64,000 bases of DNA from an uncultured bacterium (GTDB lineage: Bacteria; Cyanobacteriota; Vampirovibrionia; Gastranaerophilales; Gastranaerophilaceae). The position numbers and the translations under genes were made by a program. The DNA is taken from NCBI GenBank assembly GCA_902774905.1, contig CACYKF010000001.1, positions 62,001-126,000 on the forward strand, in the 5' to 3' direction. How positions within the stretch are numbered: position 1 is the first letter of the stretch; every line of letters begins with the position of its first letter. Shown piece by piece: positions 17,551 to 26,377 of the stretch. The notes under the pieces are model-generated. The model ran no database searches and was not told where the DNA came from. It saw only the letters and a list, made by a program, of their open reading frames with translations.

Positions 17551-18079
17551 TTATTAAAATTTTCTCCTCAAGTTTTTTACTTTTTTCAATGAACGGAATT
17601 TTAAATTCTTCATAAAAAATGTTTTTTGTCCACATTATCATGGCATCTTCGTTGTTGTCCTGATAATATTTTTTTCTTAATCCGAATGAAGTAAAACCGT
17701 ATTTTTCGTATAATTTTATTGCGGCTTTGTTGCTCACTCTGACTTCAAGTGTCAGATATTTAATCATTTCTTTATAGCAATCATCAAGGATATGTTTTAA
17801 AAGCGCTTCGCCATAGCCTTTGCGCCTATAATCTTTATCTACCGCAATATTTGTAATGTGTGCTTCTTCTAAAATATGCCATGTACCTGCATAAGCAACG
17901 AGTCTGCCTTCTTCATCAAAAAGCGAATAATACCACGCAAGGTCGTTATTAAGTTCCTGCATAAAAGAATCTCTTGACCAGTGATGAGCGCCATAGGCTT
18001 TTTTTTCAATGTCTATAACCCCGTCAATATCCTCTTTTGCCATGCGTTTTATAGTTACTTTTTCCGCACTGTTATTCAT
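17543..18079 (-). CDS. rimI: Ribosomal-protein-alanine N-acetyltransferase (RimI-like GNAT)
   Basis: This GNAT enzyme is predicted to acetylate the N-terminus of ribosomal protein S18 or others. The 178 aa show the acetyl-CoA loop RRKGYGEALLKHIL preceded by ITNIAVDKDY, the LEVRVSNKAAIKLYEKYGF motif and KKYYQDNNEDAMIMWT near the end. These are all standard for RimI. The C-terminus extends about 25 residues past the usual end. The start has no Shine-Dalgarno, with TACAAT exactly 6 bases upstream and TTGAAA about 16 bases before that. Confidence 0.88.
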   Translation of the reverse strand: MNNSAEKVTIKRMAKEDIDGVIDIEKKAYGAHHWSRDSFMQELNNDLAWYYSLFDEEGRLVAYAGTWHILEEAHITNIAVDKDYRRKGYGEALLKHILDDCYKEMIKYLTLEVRVSNKAAIKLYEKYGFTSFGLRKKYYQDNNEDAMIMWTKNIFYEEFKIPFIEKSKKLEEKILINV

Positions 18080-18091
18080 AGTTTGATTGTA
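18077..18091 (-). promoter_or_regulatory. Promoter with -10 box 6 nt before rimI start (leaderless candidate)
   Basis: TACAAT at 18091-18086 is followed by CAAACT and ATG 18079. A TTGAAA -35 candidate lies 16 bases upstream of the -10 box. There is no ribosome site. Confidence 0.6.
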
Positions 18092-18160
18092 CCATAGTTT
18101 GTAGAATTTTCAAATTTTTGTTTAATTAATAATATGCATAATAAATCATCTTAATAAAAA

Positions 18161-18190
18161 TTTACAAATAATTTAAAACTATTTTATAAT
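18161..18190 (+). promoter_or_regulatory. Candidate distal promoter of the infA-ribosomal operon
   Basis: TTTACA (18161-18166) and TATAAT (18185-18190) are separated by 18 bases, about 190 bases before infA. The 302-base gap between rimI and infA holds no gene that I can support. Confidence 0.5.
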
Positions 18191-18293
18191 ATGGTTATTG
18201 CTGATTTCTTTAGCAGAGTAGTTGTGTGCTGTTTTTATAAAAACAATCGTATAAAATATGTCTAAAACATGCAAAAATACTTAATTAATCTGC

Positions 18294-18321
18294 TTGCATT
18301 GAATTTTTTAGCAGGTAAAAT
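18294..18321 (+). promoter_or_regulatory. Candidate proximal promoter of infA
   Basis: TTGCAT (18294-18299) and TAAAAT (18316-18321) are separated by 16 bases. A small palindrome CACAATTATTGTG follows at about 18332-18344, between the start site and infA, and could be an operator. Confidence 0.4.
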
Positions 18322-18381
18322 TGTTATACTCACAATTATTGTGATTAATTGTGTGTTTGACAGCCGAAAAATGAGGTATAT

Positions 18382-18597
18382 ATGGCAAAAGATGTAATAG
18401 AATTTGTCGGTACGATTATTGAATCCATGCCGAACGCAATGTTCAAAGTAAAACTTGAAAATGACCACGAAATTCTTGCTCATATTTCAGGAAAGATAAG
18501 AAAAAATTTTATAAGAATATTGCCGGGCGACAAAGTAAGAGTAGAAATGACTCCTTACGATTTAACAAAAGGCCGCATAACATTCAGATTAAAATAG
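18382..18597 (+). CDS. infA: Translation initiation factor IF-1
   Basis: IF-1 occupies the ribosomal A site during initiation. The 71-aa OB-fold protein matches the family throughout: [20 protein letters not shown], then [20 protein letters not shown] and [25 protein letters not shown] ribosome site is present. It is the first gene of the ribosomal protein operon. Confidence 0.97.
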   Translation: MAKDVIEFVGTIIESMPNAMFKVKLENDHEILAHISGKIRKNFIRILPGDKVRVEMTPYDLTKGRITFRLK

Positions 18598-18632
18598 ACT
18601 CTCACGAAATATCAATATAAAGGAAAAGAAAA

Positions 18633-18746
18633 ATGAAAGTAAGATCATCAGTAAAGAAAATTTGCGACAAATGCAAATGTATCAAAAGAAAAGGCAGAAT
18701 TGCCGTAATTTGCGAAAACCCTAAGCACAAGCAAAGACAGGGTTAA
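18633..18746 (+). CDS. rpmJ: Ribosomal protein bL36
   Basis: This 37-aa protein has the zinc-binding pattern Cys11, Cys14, Cys27, His32, so it is the zinc (C+) form. [20 protein letters not shown] and the ending HKQRQG are typical. An AAGGAAAAG ribosome site precedes it. It lies 35 bases after infA. Confidence 0.95.
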   Translation: MKVRSSVKKICDKCKCIKRKGRIAVICENPKHKQRQG

Positions 18747-19136
18747 AAATGTGAGTCGTGAGCCGAGACTATAATATAAATATTCTATTTATTCACGGTT
18801 CACAATGCACAAGCAAAGCGGGAACCGCGCGTACCGGCGGTTGGTGAGGAAGTATTTAAGCCTCATATCAAAAAAAATCTAACAACAGGTGTGAAATCAC
18901 CTCCTCTTATCCCGATATCATTTGAGTAGTGGGAAAGGGTAGAAAATCAAAACGAAGAATGAGTTTTAGATTTTCGGGTGAGGTTTCAAATTAAAAAAGA
19001 AACTTCCCCTCGCCCACAGCATCATTAGGGTGGGCCCACAGCATCATTAGGGTGGGAGAGGGTAGAAAATCAAAACGAAGAATGAGTTTTAGATTTTCGG
19101 GTGAGGGAACACAAAGCCAAAGAAAAGGAGAAAAAC
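18747..19136. repeat. Repeat-filled 390-base spacer inside the ribosomal operon
   Basis: There is no gene here. It contains an inverted repeat of GTGAGTCGTGAG type against TTCACGGTTCAC (about 18751-18811). A 53-base segment is present twice with one mismatch (18931-18983 and 19054-19106), and between its copies lies a perfect tandem pair of 22 bases (19013-19034, 19035-19056). CCCCTCGCCCA...GGGAGAGGG arms form a GC-rich palindromic element related to those at 23087-23131 and 62593-62630. The ribosome site of rpsM lies just after the second copy. Confidence 0.85.
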
Positions 19137-19502
19137 ATGGCAAGATTAGTAGGGGTGGATTTACCTCGTAACAAAAGAATGGAAGTAGCCTTAACATACA
19201 TTTACGGTATCGGGCCTACTCGTGCTAAAAATATTTTAGCAAAGACAGGTATTTCACCTGATTTAAGAACAGACAATTTAACAGAAGAAGATATTAAAGT
19301 ATTGCGTGAAGAACTTTCAAATTATCACATTGAGGGTGATTTAAGACGCGATGTTGCAATGAATATCAAGCGTTTGCAGGAAATCGGTTCATACAGAGGA
19401 CTTCGTCACAAGCGCAAACTTCCTTGCAGAGGTCAGAGAACAAAAACCAATGCAAGAACTCAGCGTGGTAAAAAAGGTGCTGCAATCGCAGGTAAAAAGT
19501 AA
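19137..19502 (+). CDS. rpsM: Ribosomal protein uS13
   Basis: The 121-aa small-subunit protein contacts the large subunit and P-site tRNA. It is identified by [54 protein letters not shown] and the basic tail. The frame extends upstream to 19101 into the repeat. ATG 19137, 6 bases after AAAGGAG, is the true start. Confidence 0.97.
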   Translation: MARLVGVDLPRNKRMEVALTYIYGIGPTRAKNILAKTGISPDLRTDNLTEEDIKVLREELSNYHIEGDLRRDVAMNIKRLQEIGSYRGLRHKRKLPCRGQRTKTNARTQRGKKGAAIAGKK

Positions 19503-19531
19503 TAAGTAAATTAATATAAAGGAAAGTAAAA

Positions 19532-19918
19532 ATGGCAAGACCAAGAACAACAAAGAAAAAGGAAAAGAAGAATGTATTACAGGGAGTTGTGCATATTCAG
19601 TCAACTTTCAATAATACAATCGTAACTTCTACTGACACTCAGGGTAATGCTATTGCTTGGGCAACAGCCGGAGCATCAGGCTTCAAAGGTGCCAGAAAGG
19701 GTACACCGTTTGCAGCACAATCTGCTGCTGAAATGGTAGCAAAAAAATCAATCGACCAAGGTATGAAAAAAGTTGAAGTTCATATCAAAGGGCCGGGTTC
19801 AGGCAGAGAAACAGCAATCAGAGCAATTCAGGCTGCAGGTTTAGAAATTACATTAATTAAAGATGTTACTCCTATACCTCACAACGGTTGCCGTCCGCCT
19901 AAAAAACGCAGAGTATAA
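19532..19918 (+). CDS. rpsK: Ribosomal protein uS11
   Basis: The 128-aa protein of the 30S platform is recognised by [57 protein letters not shown] and the C-terminal [13 protein letters not shown]. An AAGGAAAG ribosome site is present. The spacing to rpsM is 29 bases. Confidence 0.97.
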   Translation: MARPRTTKKKEKKNVLQGVVHIQSTFNNTIVTSTDTQGNAIAWATAGASGFKGARKGTPFAAQSAAEMVAKKSIDQGMKKVEVHIKGPGSGRETAIRAIQAAGLEITLIKDVTPIPHNGCRPPKKRRV

Positions 19919-20122
19919 TTTGCGTGAGCCGGTGTCAATCCGCATTAGCGGAGCGAGCCGTGTACTAAACATAATATAACCGCCGCTGTTAGCGAAACGA
20001 GTATGAAGCGAACGAAGCAATTTAGATTGCACAGGTGGGTTAAGTAATTTAATAGCGGGGGCTTGAGGATTTAGTCCATCCCCAAACCATAGATGCCCCG
20101 TACAAGAAAAAAGGAGAAAATA
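19919..20122. repeat. Non-coding repeat-like spacer between rpsK and rpsD
   Basis: This is 204 bases without a supportable gene. It contains short GCGGAGCGAG / AGCGAAACGAG / GAAGCGAACGAAGC motifs typical of degenerated palindromic repeats. It ends in the AAGGAG ribosome site of rpsD. Confidence 0.6.
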
Positions 20123-20725
20123 ATGGCAAGATATACAGGACCAAATGAAAAATTATTCCGTAACTACGGTGTAAAAGATTTATCTAACAGAAAGTTGACA
20201 TCTTCTATGCGTCAAACTGCTTCTGGTCAGCATGGTGCAACAAGAAAGAAACTTTCTGAATATGCTCTTCACTTGAAAGAAAAACAAAAAATCAGATTAA
20301 CTTATTTAGTAAGTGAAAAACAGTTTGCAAGATACTATAGCGAAGCAACAAGAAGAAAAGGCGTTACAGGTACTATTCTTTTACAATTATTAGAATCAAG
20401 ACTTGATAACATTTTGTTCAGAGCAGGTTTTGGTATCACCCGTAAACAAACAAGACAAATTGTTAATCACGGACATGTTCTCGTAAACGGTAAGAAAGTT
20501 GACATTCCTTCTTATTTGGTAAAAGCAGGTGATGTTATTACCGTTAAATCAAGAAGTTCAAAATTTGTTCAGAGTGTAATGGATTCAATTGATTTGGCTT
20601 GCGCTCCAGCGTGGATGACAATTGACAAATCAGAATTCAAAATCACTTTTGACAGAATTCCTGAAAGAGAAGAGTTAGATCCTGAACTTAAGGAACAACT
20701 CGTAATCGAATACTACTCTAAATAA
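20123..20725 (+). CDS. rpsD: Ribosomal protein uS4
   Basis: This primary 16S rRNA-binding assembly protein has 200 aa. It shows MARYTGPNEKLFRNYGV, the S4 domain LESRLDNILFRAGFGITRKQ, RQIVNHGHVLVNGKKVDIPS and a conserved tail. The N-terminus has no CxxC zinc ribbon, so it is the zinc-free form. The frame runs up to 20093, but ATG 20123 has the AAGGAG site. Many cyanobacteria carry rpsD elsewhere; here it sits between rpsK and rpoA. Confidence 0.97.
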   Translation: MARYTGPNEKLFRNYGVKDLSNRKLTSSMRQTASGQHGATRKKLSEYALHLKEKQKIRLTYLVSEKQFARYYSEATRRKGVTGTILLQLLESRLDNILFRAGFGITRKQTRQIVNHGHVLVNGKKVDIPSYLVKAGDVITVKSRSSKFVQSVMDSIDLACAPAWMTIDKSEFKITFDRIPEREELDPELKEQLVIEYYSK

Positions 20726-20789
20726 TAAATAGCAAAGGTAAGTAAAAACTTACAAACACGTAGTAGATAATAATTAGGAGATTAAAATA

Positions 20790-21764
20790 ATGGAATTAAA
20801 TATTAAATGTGTTGATACAGCAACAAATTCAGACGGTTCACAATACGGTAAATTTGTAATTGACCCGTTGGAAAGAGGATTCGGTACTACTATCGGTAAC
20901 GCATTAAGACGCGTGTTGTTATCAAGTCTTGAAGGTGCGGCTGTTACAAGTACAAGAATCGAAAACATTACTCATGAATACACTGCAATTCCGGGTGTGT
21001 TAGAAGATGTAATCGATGTAATCCTGAACCTTAAAGGATTGGTTGTAAAAACAGATTCCAAAGAGCCTCAGCGTCTTGAAATCGATGTTGACAAGCCGGG
21101 ACCTGTATTGGCAAGTGATATACAGTTGCCTGCCGGAGTTAAGGTTGTTAACCCTGACTGGTTAATTTGTACGGTTGCCGATGGCGGTTCATTCCATGCT
21201 GTTGTTAATGTTGAATCAGGCAAAGGCTATGTTGCTCATGATGTCCCGAGAGATGTTAAAGGTGATTCAATTGATGTATTACCTATTGATGCAACATTTA
21301 TGCCGATTAAAAGAGTTAGTTATAATGTAGAAAGCACTCGTGTTGGTGATTCTTTAGACTATGACAAATTAACTCTTGAAATTTGGTCTAACGGTTCTGT
21401 TGATGTTCAGAATGCGTTAAGCCAGGCAGCAAATCTTCTTATTGAACACTTTATGCAGATTTCATCAAAAATTTCAGGTCAGCCTGTTGCTACTTCGGCT
21501 CCTGTTATAGAAGAAATTGCAGAAGTTGTTGAAGAAGAACCAAAAATGACTATTGAAGAATTGGAACTTTCCGTAAGAGCATATAACTGCTTAAAAAGAG
21601 CAAGCATCAATTCTATGTCAGAACTTTTGAAAAAATCAGAACATGATTTATTAAATATTAAAAACTTCGGTAAAAAATCTTCAGATGAAGTAATCGAAAG
21701 ATTGCATCACTTCGGCTTGGATTTGGCACCAAATCCTGTTGAAGAAGAAGATTTAATTGGATAA
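20790..21764 (+). CDS. rpoA: RNA polymerase alpha subunit
   Basis: The 324-aa alpha subunit has the N-terminal assembly domain (about 1-230; GKFVIDPLERGFGTTIGNAL, RRVLLSSLEGAAVTS) and the C-terminal DNA/activator-binding domain (about 255-315; IEELELSVRAYNCLKRASIN, LLNIKNFGKKSSDEVIERL). An acidic linker rich in Glu and Val joins them. A TTAGGAG ribosome site is present. Confidence 0.97.
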   Translation: MELNIKCVDTATNSDGSQYGKFVIDPLERGFGTTIGNALRRVLLSSLEGAAVTSTRIENITHEYTAIPGVLEDVIDVILNLKGLVVKTDSKEPQRLEIDVDKPGPVLASDIQLPAGVKVVNPDWLICTVADGGSFHAVVNVESGKGYVAHDVPRDVKGDSIDVLPIDATFMPIKRVSYNVESTRVGDSLDYDKLTLEIWSNGSVDVQNALSQAANLLIEHFMQISSKISGQPVATSAPVIEEIAEVVEEEPKMTIEELELSVRAYNCLKRASINSMSELLKKSEHDLLNIKNFGKKSSDEVIERLHHFGLDLAPNPVEEEDLIG

Positions 21765-21810
21765 GGTAGGTTGGGCATACTTGCACAACAAGATATAAGG
21801 AAAGAAAACA

Positions 21811-22260
21811 ATGAGACACCAAACTAAAAAACATACGCTTGGAAAAGCGCAGGATCAAAGAAAGGCTTTGCTCCGTTCTTTAGCAACCGAACTTTTTGTT
21901 CATGGTGAAATCACAACTACATTGGCTCGTGCAAAAGCATTGAAACCATACGCAGAAAAGATTATCACTCTTGCTAAAAAAGGCGATTTGAATTCAATTC
22001 GTAACGCTGCAAAGTACATTTATAACAAAGAAACAGGTGACTTCATGGCTTATGATGTAAAGAAAAAAGCCTATGTTGAAGTTCCTGCTGACGGTAAATT
22101 CACCGATGAAGTCAAAAAGACTCCTCAAACTGTTTTGAGAAAATTGTTTGTTGTAATCGGTAAAAAATACGCTGAACAAAAAGGCGGATATACAAGAATT
22201 TACCATCTTCCTCCACGCAGAGGTGATGCTTCTGAAATGGCACTGATTCAATTGGTGTAA
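21811..22260 (+). CDS. rplQ: Ribosomal protein bL17 with an internal insertion
   Basis: The 149-aa product is identified by MRHQTKKHTLGKAQDQRKAL, LVTELF-like LATELFVHGEITTTLARAK and the ending GGYTRIYHLPPRRGDASEMA. Typical bL17 is 116-130 aa. The excess is an insertion of about 30 residues (roughly 72-108; KETGDFMAYDVKKKAYVEVP and on) just before QTVLRKLFVVIGKKY. An AAGGAAAG ribosome site is present. Confidence 0.96.
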   Translation: MRHQTKKHTLGKAQDQRKALLRSLATELFVHGEITTTLARAKALKPYAEKIITLAKKGDLNSIRNAAKYIYNKETGDFMAYDVKKKAYVEVPADGKFTDEVKKTPQTVLRKLFVVIGKKYAEQKGGYTRIYHLPPRRGDASEMALIQLV

Positions 22261-22267
22261 TGACAGA

Positions 22268-23053
22268 ATGCGATACGCTTTAAAAGTTCAGTATATTGGC
22301 AAAAATTATGCAGGAAGCCAAATTCAGTTAGGTGGTAAATGTAAGGGAAACCCTCAAGGTGCAGAAATAGAGCCAACGATACAGGGTGAACTCGAAAGAG
22401 CGATTAGTACATTGATATTCGGAGATACCGAAAATATAAACCGACAGTTTAAAACAGTCTTTTCCGGAAGAACTGACAAAGGTGTTAATTCACTCGGGCA
22501 GATTGTTCATTTTGATACTGACAAAGATTTAGTTGCTTCAAACTTTGTATATCACTTGAACGAAATTTTGCCTGATGATATATCTGTCAGTGATTTAAAA
22601 GTTGTTGATGAAAGGTTTCATGCTCAAAAAAGCGCAAAAAGGCGTTATTACAGATTTGAATTTATAAACCGAAGATGTAAAAACGCATTTGATGGCGATT
22701 TGATGAGAGTGAAATATCAGACGGATTTGGACAGGATGCAAAAATCTTTAAATTATCTGTTAGGGGAACATGATTTTACAAGTTTTAAAAGTTCCGGGAC
22801 GCTAAACCCAAGCAGAGTCTGTTTTATAGAAAAAGCGCATGTCGAAAGGCAAGGCGATAGAGTGATTATTGATATTGTAGGGAATCGTTTTTTATACAAT
22901 ATGGTAAGAACAATTGTCGGTACCCTTTTAGAAATAGAAGGACATAATCTAAAACCTGAGCATATGCTTGAAGTTTTAGAGGCAAAAGACCGTCGTAAGG
23001 CGGGACAAACGGTCAGTCCGTATGGATTGACTTTAATGGAAGTAACTTATTAA
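22268..23053 (+). CDS. truA: tRNA pseudouridine(38-40) synthase TruA
   Basis: TruA modifies the anticodon stem-loop of tRNAs. It is 261 aa. The catalytic Asp lies in FSGRTDKGVNSLGQIVHFDT; GEHDFTSFKSSGTLNPSR and GNRFLYNMVRTIVGTLLEI complete the family pattern. A 25-residue extension between the first strand and IQGELERAI (with GKCKGNPQGAEIEP) is unusual. It starts 7 bases after rplQ without a strong ribosome site, so coupling is likely. Confidence 0.94.
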   Translation: MRYALKVQYIGKNYAGSQIQLGGKCKGNPQGAEIEPTIQGELERAISTLIFGDTENINRQFKTVFSGRTDKGVNSLGQIVHFDTDKDLVASNFVYHLNEILPDDISVSDLKVVDERFHAQKSAKRRYYRFEFINRRCKNAFDGDLMRVKYQTDLDRMQKSLNYLLGEHDFTSFKSSGTLNPSRVCFIEKAHVERQGDRVIIDIVGNRFLYNMVRTIVGTLLEIEGHNLKPEHMLEVLEAKDRRKAGQTVSPYGLTLMEVTY

Positions 23054-23086
23054 TGTGAGTTGGCTTTCAACTTAAAAAGGTAACTT

Positions 23087-23131
23087 TCCCCTCTACCAAT
23101 GGGAGAGGGTGCCCGTAGGGCGGGTGAGGGT
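23087..23131 (-). repeat. GC-rich palindromic repeat upstream of rplM
   Basis: On the minus strand it reads CCCTCACCC...CCCTCTCCCA...AGAGGGGAAA, the same frame of motifs as at 62593-62630 (inside ymdB) and 19004-19107. It lies between truA and rplM and ends 35 bases before the rplM start. Confidence 0.75.
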
Positions 23132-23165
23132 TGTTATGTCAACAAGAAAATGGAGAAAATGCAAT

Positions 23166-23603
23166 ATGAAAACATATAGTGCTAAACCTCTTGAAGTAGA
23201 AAGAAAATGGTATGTAATTGATGCTGAAGGCGAAATTTTAGGTCGTCTTGCAGTTCGTGTTGCAGACATTTTGAGAGGTAAAAATAAACCTGAATACACT
23301 CCAAATGTTGATACAGGCGATTTTGTTATCGTTATTAACGCTGATAAGGTTGTAGTTTCAGGTAAAAAAGAAACTGATAAAATCTATTTACACCACACAG
23401 GTTATCCGGGTGGTTTAAAGACTGCTTCTTTTAAAGAAGTTATGGAAAAAGACCCGAGAATTGCTATTGAACATGCTGTAAGAGGTATGTTACAACACAA
23501 TACTTTGGGGGCTGAACAGTTTAACAAATTAAAGGTATATGTTGGTTCTGAACATCCGCATGCTGCTCAAAAACCAATCGTACTTGATAAGGAGGCTAAA
23601 TAA
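23166..23603 (+). CDS. rplM: Ribosomal protein uL13
   Basis: The 145-aa protein contains [39 protein letters not shown] and [21 protein letters not shown] longer frame starting at 23109 would translate the palindromic repeat. ATG 23166, about 10 bases after GGAG, gives the normal length. It overlaps rpsI by one base (TAATG). Confidence 0.97.
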   Translation: MKTYSAKPLEVERKWYVIDAEGEILGRLAVRVADILRGKNKPEYTPNVDTGDFVIVINADKVVVSGKKETDKIYLHHTGYPGGLKTASFKEVMEKDPRIAIEHAVRGMLQHNTLGAEQFNKLKVYVGSEHPHAAQKPIVLDKEAK

Positions 23604-24004
23604 TGGCAGATAATAAAGATATTATAATGGCTACAGGCAGAAGAAAGACCTCCATTGCAGTTGTTAAATTAGTTAAAGGTTCAGGCAGAATCTTTGTTAA
23701 CGGTAAAACATTAAAAGGTTATATCGGCAACAGACCTGCTATTGAAATGTTAGTTTACAGACCGCTTGTTTTGACTGAAACTCAGGACAGATATGATGTA
23801 AGAGTTAAGGCAGTAGGCGGTGGTGTTGTTGCACAATGCGGTGCTATCAAGCACGGTATTTCAAGAGCATTGGTCAAAGCTAATGAAGAATACAGAAATG
23901 TTCTTAAGGCAGAAGGTTTATTAACAAGAGACCCTCGTGTTAAAGAACGTAAGAAATACGGCAGAAAAAGAGCGCGTAAGAGATTCCAATTCTCTAAACG
24001 TTAA
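23603..24004 (+). CDS. rpsI: Ribosomal protein uS9
   Basis: The 133-aa protein has [39 protein letters not shown] and the C-terminal tail [16 protein letters not shown], whose last residues contact P-site tRNA. It is coupled to rplM by overlapping stop and start. It is the last gene of the operon, followed by a strong terminator. Confidence 0.97.
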   Translation: MADNKDIIMATGRRKTSIAVVKLVKGSGRIFVNGKTLKGYIGNRPAIEMLVYRPLVLTETQDRYDVRVKAVGGGVVAQCGAIKHGISRALVKANEEYRNVLKAEGLLTRDPRVKERKKYGRKRARKRFQFSKR

Positions 24005-24031
24005 TCTTTATCTATATATCAGGAATATAAC

Positions 24032-24068
24032 AAGCGAACCGACCATTTGGTCGGTTCGCTTCTTTTTC
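24032..24068 (+). terminator. Terminator of the ribosomal operon
   Basis: A perfect 13-bp GC-rich stem (24032-24044 with 24049-24061) has an ATTT loop and is followed by CTTTTT. Confidence 0.92.
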
Positions 24069-24080
24069 GTATAAATTTTC

Positions 24081-24338
24081 TTATATTGTCCAAGGAATAG
24101 GTTGACCATCTTTGCCTGTGAATTTTGCACAGACGATTAGGATTAAGTCTACAAGAGCCCAAATACTTGTAATAAAAAGCCCAAGACCAAAAATCCAACC
24201 TGTAAATAAAGTTATTAAGAGCATTGCCCAAGCCGAGCCCTTTTTACCTGTCCAAAAACGATGAGCACCGAATATTCCTAAAAACAGGCAAAATAAAAAT
24301 GTTGCTAACCAATCGGTATTAAATTTTTTTTCTTCCAT
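24081..24338 (-). CDS. TM2 domain membrane protein
   Basis: The 85-aa product has two hydrophobic helices separated by a short turn. The TM2 pattern is clear: LGIFGAHRFWTGKKGSAWAM, then GLGLFITSIWALVDLILIVC. An in-frame TTG at 24350 overlaps the GGAGGT ribosome site, so ATG 24338 is the start. Function is unknown; TM2 proteins are small inner-membrane proteins in many bacteria. Confidence 0.85.
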   Translation of the reverse strand: MEEKKFNTDWLATFLFCLFLGIFGAHRFWTGKKGSAWAMLLITLFTGWIFGLGLFITSIWALVDLILIVCAKFTGKDGQPIPWTI

Positions 24339-24440
24339 ATTTACCTCCAATTTATATTATAAATTTATATTATTTCCTGATTTTTGTCAATTTGAAGTAT
24401 CAATAAACTTGTGGTATTATTCTTTTAAGGGAGTAATATT

Positions 24441-25511
24441 TTGAGCATAATTGCAGATGATAATGATTTTTTGAATACTAAACCTCAGGAAAAGAAAAAT
24501 CCTGTTGTTAAAACTGATGCAAATGACAATGACAGAGCATTTGAAAACAGTATTCGCCCTAAAGATTTTAATTCTTATATTGGTCAAAGCAATTTGCTCA
24601 AGCACTTAAAAATTACTATTGAAGCATCAAAAAAACGAGAAAAACCATTAGACCACATTTTGTTTTACGGACCTCCGGGGTTAGGCAAAACTACTCTTGC
24701 AGGGGTTATAGGGAACGAGATGGGTGTCCCTGTTAAAATTACTTCTGCGCCTGCGCTTGAAAGACCGCGTGATATTATCGGAATCTTGATGTCTTTAGAG
24801 GAAAATCAGATTTTATTTATAGATGAAATTCATCGTTTGAATAAGGTTGCGGAGGAAATTTTGTATCCTGCTATGGAAGATTTTTTTCTTGATATGACAA
24901 CAGGTAAAGCGCAGACAGTAAAGACTTTGCGTATTCCTTTGCCAAAATTTACCCTAATCGGAGCGACAACAAAAGCGGGCGAACTCTCAGGCCCGTTGCG
25001 TGACAGATTCGGGATAGTACACAGACTTGAATTTTATACTTCTGAAGAACTCTCTCAGGTTATAACAAGAACGGCAAAACTTCTTGATATAGAAATTGAT
25101 GAAAAATCTGCTTATGCTATTGCAAAGCGTTCAAGAGGTACTCCTCGTATTGCAAACAGGCTCATAAAGCGCGTAAGTGATTATGCAATAGTAAAAAATG
25201 ACGGTAAAATAACCGAGGAAATCGCAAATAAATCTCTTGATATTCTTGAAATTGACGAATTTGGTTTGGATAATACCGATAGAAATTTACTAAAACTGAT
25301 AATAGAAAAATATGACGGCGGTCCTGTCGGGATTGAAACAATTAGTGCCGCAATCGGAGAAGATTCACGGACATTGGAAGATGTCTGCGAACCGTACCTT
25401 TTGCAGCGCGGACTTTTGCAAAGAACCCCAAGAGGAAGAAAAGTAACTCCTGAAACATACAGGCATTTGGGCTATAAAACAGTAAATTCTAATCAACAGA
25501 GTTTATTTTAA
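24441..25511 (+). CDS. ruvB: Holliday junction branch migration ATPase RuvB
   Basis: RuvB is the hexameric motor of the RuvABC resolvasome. It is 356 aa, with Walker A GPPGLGKTTLAGVIGNEM, Walker B ILFIDEIHRLN, sensor ATTKAGELSGPLRDRFGI and the winged-helix end RTPRGRKVTPETYRHLG. The start codon is TTG at 24441, with AAGGGAG upstream. ruvA and ruvC are not in the window. Confidence 0.96.
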   Translation: MSIIADDNDFLNTKPQEKKNPVVKTDANDNDRAFENSIRPKDFNSYIGQSNLLKHLKITIEASKKREKPLDHILFYGPPGLGKTTLAGVIGNEMGVPVKITSAPALERPRDIIGILMSLEENQILFIDEIHRLNKVAEEILYPAMEDFFLDMTTGKAQTVKTLRIPLPKFTLIGATTKAGELSGPLRDRFGIVHRLEFYTSEELSQVITRTAKLLDIEIDEKSAYAIAKRSRGTPRIANRLIKRVSDYAIVKNDGKITEEIANKSLDILEIDEFGLDNTDRNLLKLIIEKYDGGPVGIETISAAIGEDSRTLEDVCEPYLLQRGLLQRTPRGRKVTPETYRHLGYKTVNSNQQSLF

Positions 25512-25537
25512 ACCTTGTATTTTAAATGTATTTTTTT

Positions 25538-25552
25538 TATAATTCGTGTATG
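25538..25552 (+). promoter_or_regulatory. Promoter with TATAAT 6 nt before kdsA start (leaderless candidate)
   Basis: TTGTAT (25515-25520), a 17-base spacer, TATAAT (25538-25543), six bases, then ATG 25550. This is a complete promoter that would start transcription on the start codon. No ribosome site exists. Confidence 0.65.
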
Positions 25553-26377
25553 AGTATAGAGAAAATTAAATTAAGGGATTTTGAAATTGGCGGGGATAAA
25601 TTGACTATCCTTGCAGGTCCATGTGCTATCGAAAGTCAGGAAATATTAGATGAAACAGCGCAGGGGTTAAAAGAAATTACAAAAGATTTGGATATAAATT
25701 TTGTATTCAAATCATCTTTTGACAAGGCAAACCGTTCATCTTTGGCTTCATTCAGAGGGCCGGGGATGGAAAAAGGTCTTAAAATGCTTCAGCAGGTAAA
25801 AGAAAAATACGATTTACCAATTGTAACTGATATTCATGAGCCTTCTCAGGCAATAGAAGTTGCAAAAGTTGCAGATATTATACAGATACCTGCCTTTTTA
25901 TGCCGCCAAACTGATTTGCTTGTTTCTGCCGGTAAGACTAATAAGATTATTAATATCAAAAAAGGTCAGTTCCTTGCTCCCGAGCAAATGAAATCCTTGA
26001 TTAAAAAAGTTGAAGATGCCGGGAATAAAAATATCATGGTAACCGACAGAGGTACGACTTTTGGTTATAACAATTTGGTTGTGGATTTCAGAGGGATTCC
26101 TATTATGAAGGAATTTGGATATCCTGTCGTTTTTGATGCTACTCATAGCGTTCAACTTCCCGGAGCCAACGGCACAAGTTCCGGTGGTGACAGACGATTT
26201 GTTCCGACTTTGGCAAAATCTGCTATGGCATCAGGGGCGGATGTTTTGTTTTTTGAAATTCATCCTGAACCTGATAAAGCACTTTGTGACGGGGCTAATA
26301 TGGTTGCACTTAAAGATGCAAAAGAGTTATTTGATATTTGCAATAAGATATTCAAACTCGTAAGGGGTCTTGATTAA
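25550..26377 (+). CDS. kdsA: 3-deoxy-8-phosphooctulonate (KDO-8-P) synthase
   Basis: KdsA condenses phosphoenolpyruvate and arabinose-5-phosphate in the pathway to the KDO sugar of lipopolysaccharide, so the organism should have an outer membrane. Visible are LAGPCAIESQEI, FKSSFDKANRSS, GPGMEKGLKML, TDIHEPSQA, the PAFLCRQTDL loop and FDATHSVQLPGANG. An upstream in-frame ATG at 25526 lies inside the promoter. ATG 25550 gives 275 aa, the usual length. The MBL-fold gene follows directly. Confidence 0.95.
   Translation: MSIEKIKLRDFEIGGDKLTILAGPCAIESQEILDETAQGLKEITKDLDINFVFKSSFDKANRSSLASFRGPGMEKGLKMLQQVKEKYDLPIVTDIHEPSQAIEVAKVADIIQIPAFLCRQTDLLVSAGKTNKIINIKKGQFLAPEQMKSLIKKVEDAGNKNIMVTDRGTTFGYNNLVVDFRGIPIMKEFGYPVVFDATHSVQLPGANGTSSGGDRRFVPTLAKSAMASGADVLFFEIHPEPDKALCDGANMVALKDAKELFDICNKIFKLVRGLD

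Noticed and set aside
19013-19056. Tandem 22-base repeats as a CRISPR array
   Set aside because: There are only two units with no spacer between them, and no cas genes are present. It is a simple tandem duplication.
18991-19197. 68-codon minus-strand frame in the rpmJ-rpsM spacer
   Set aside because: It reads through the repeats and into rpsM antisense; there is no ribosome site.
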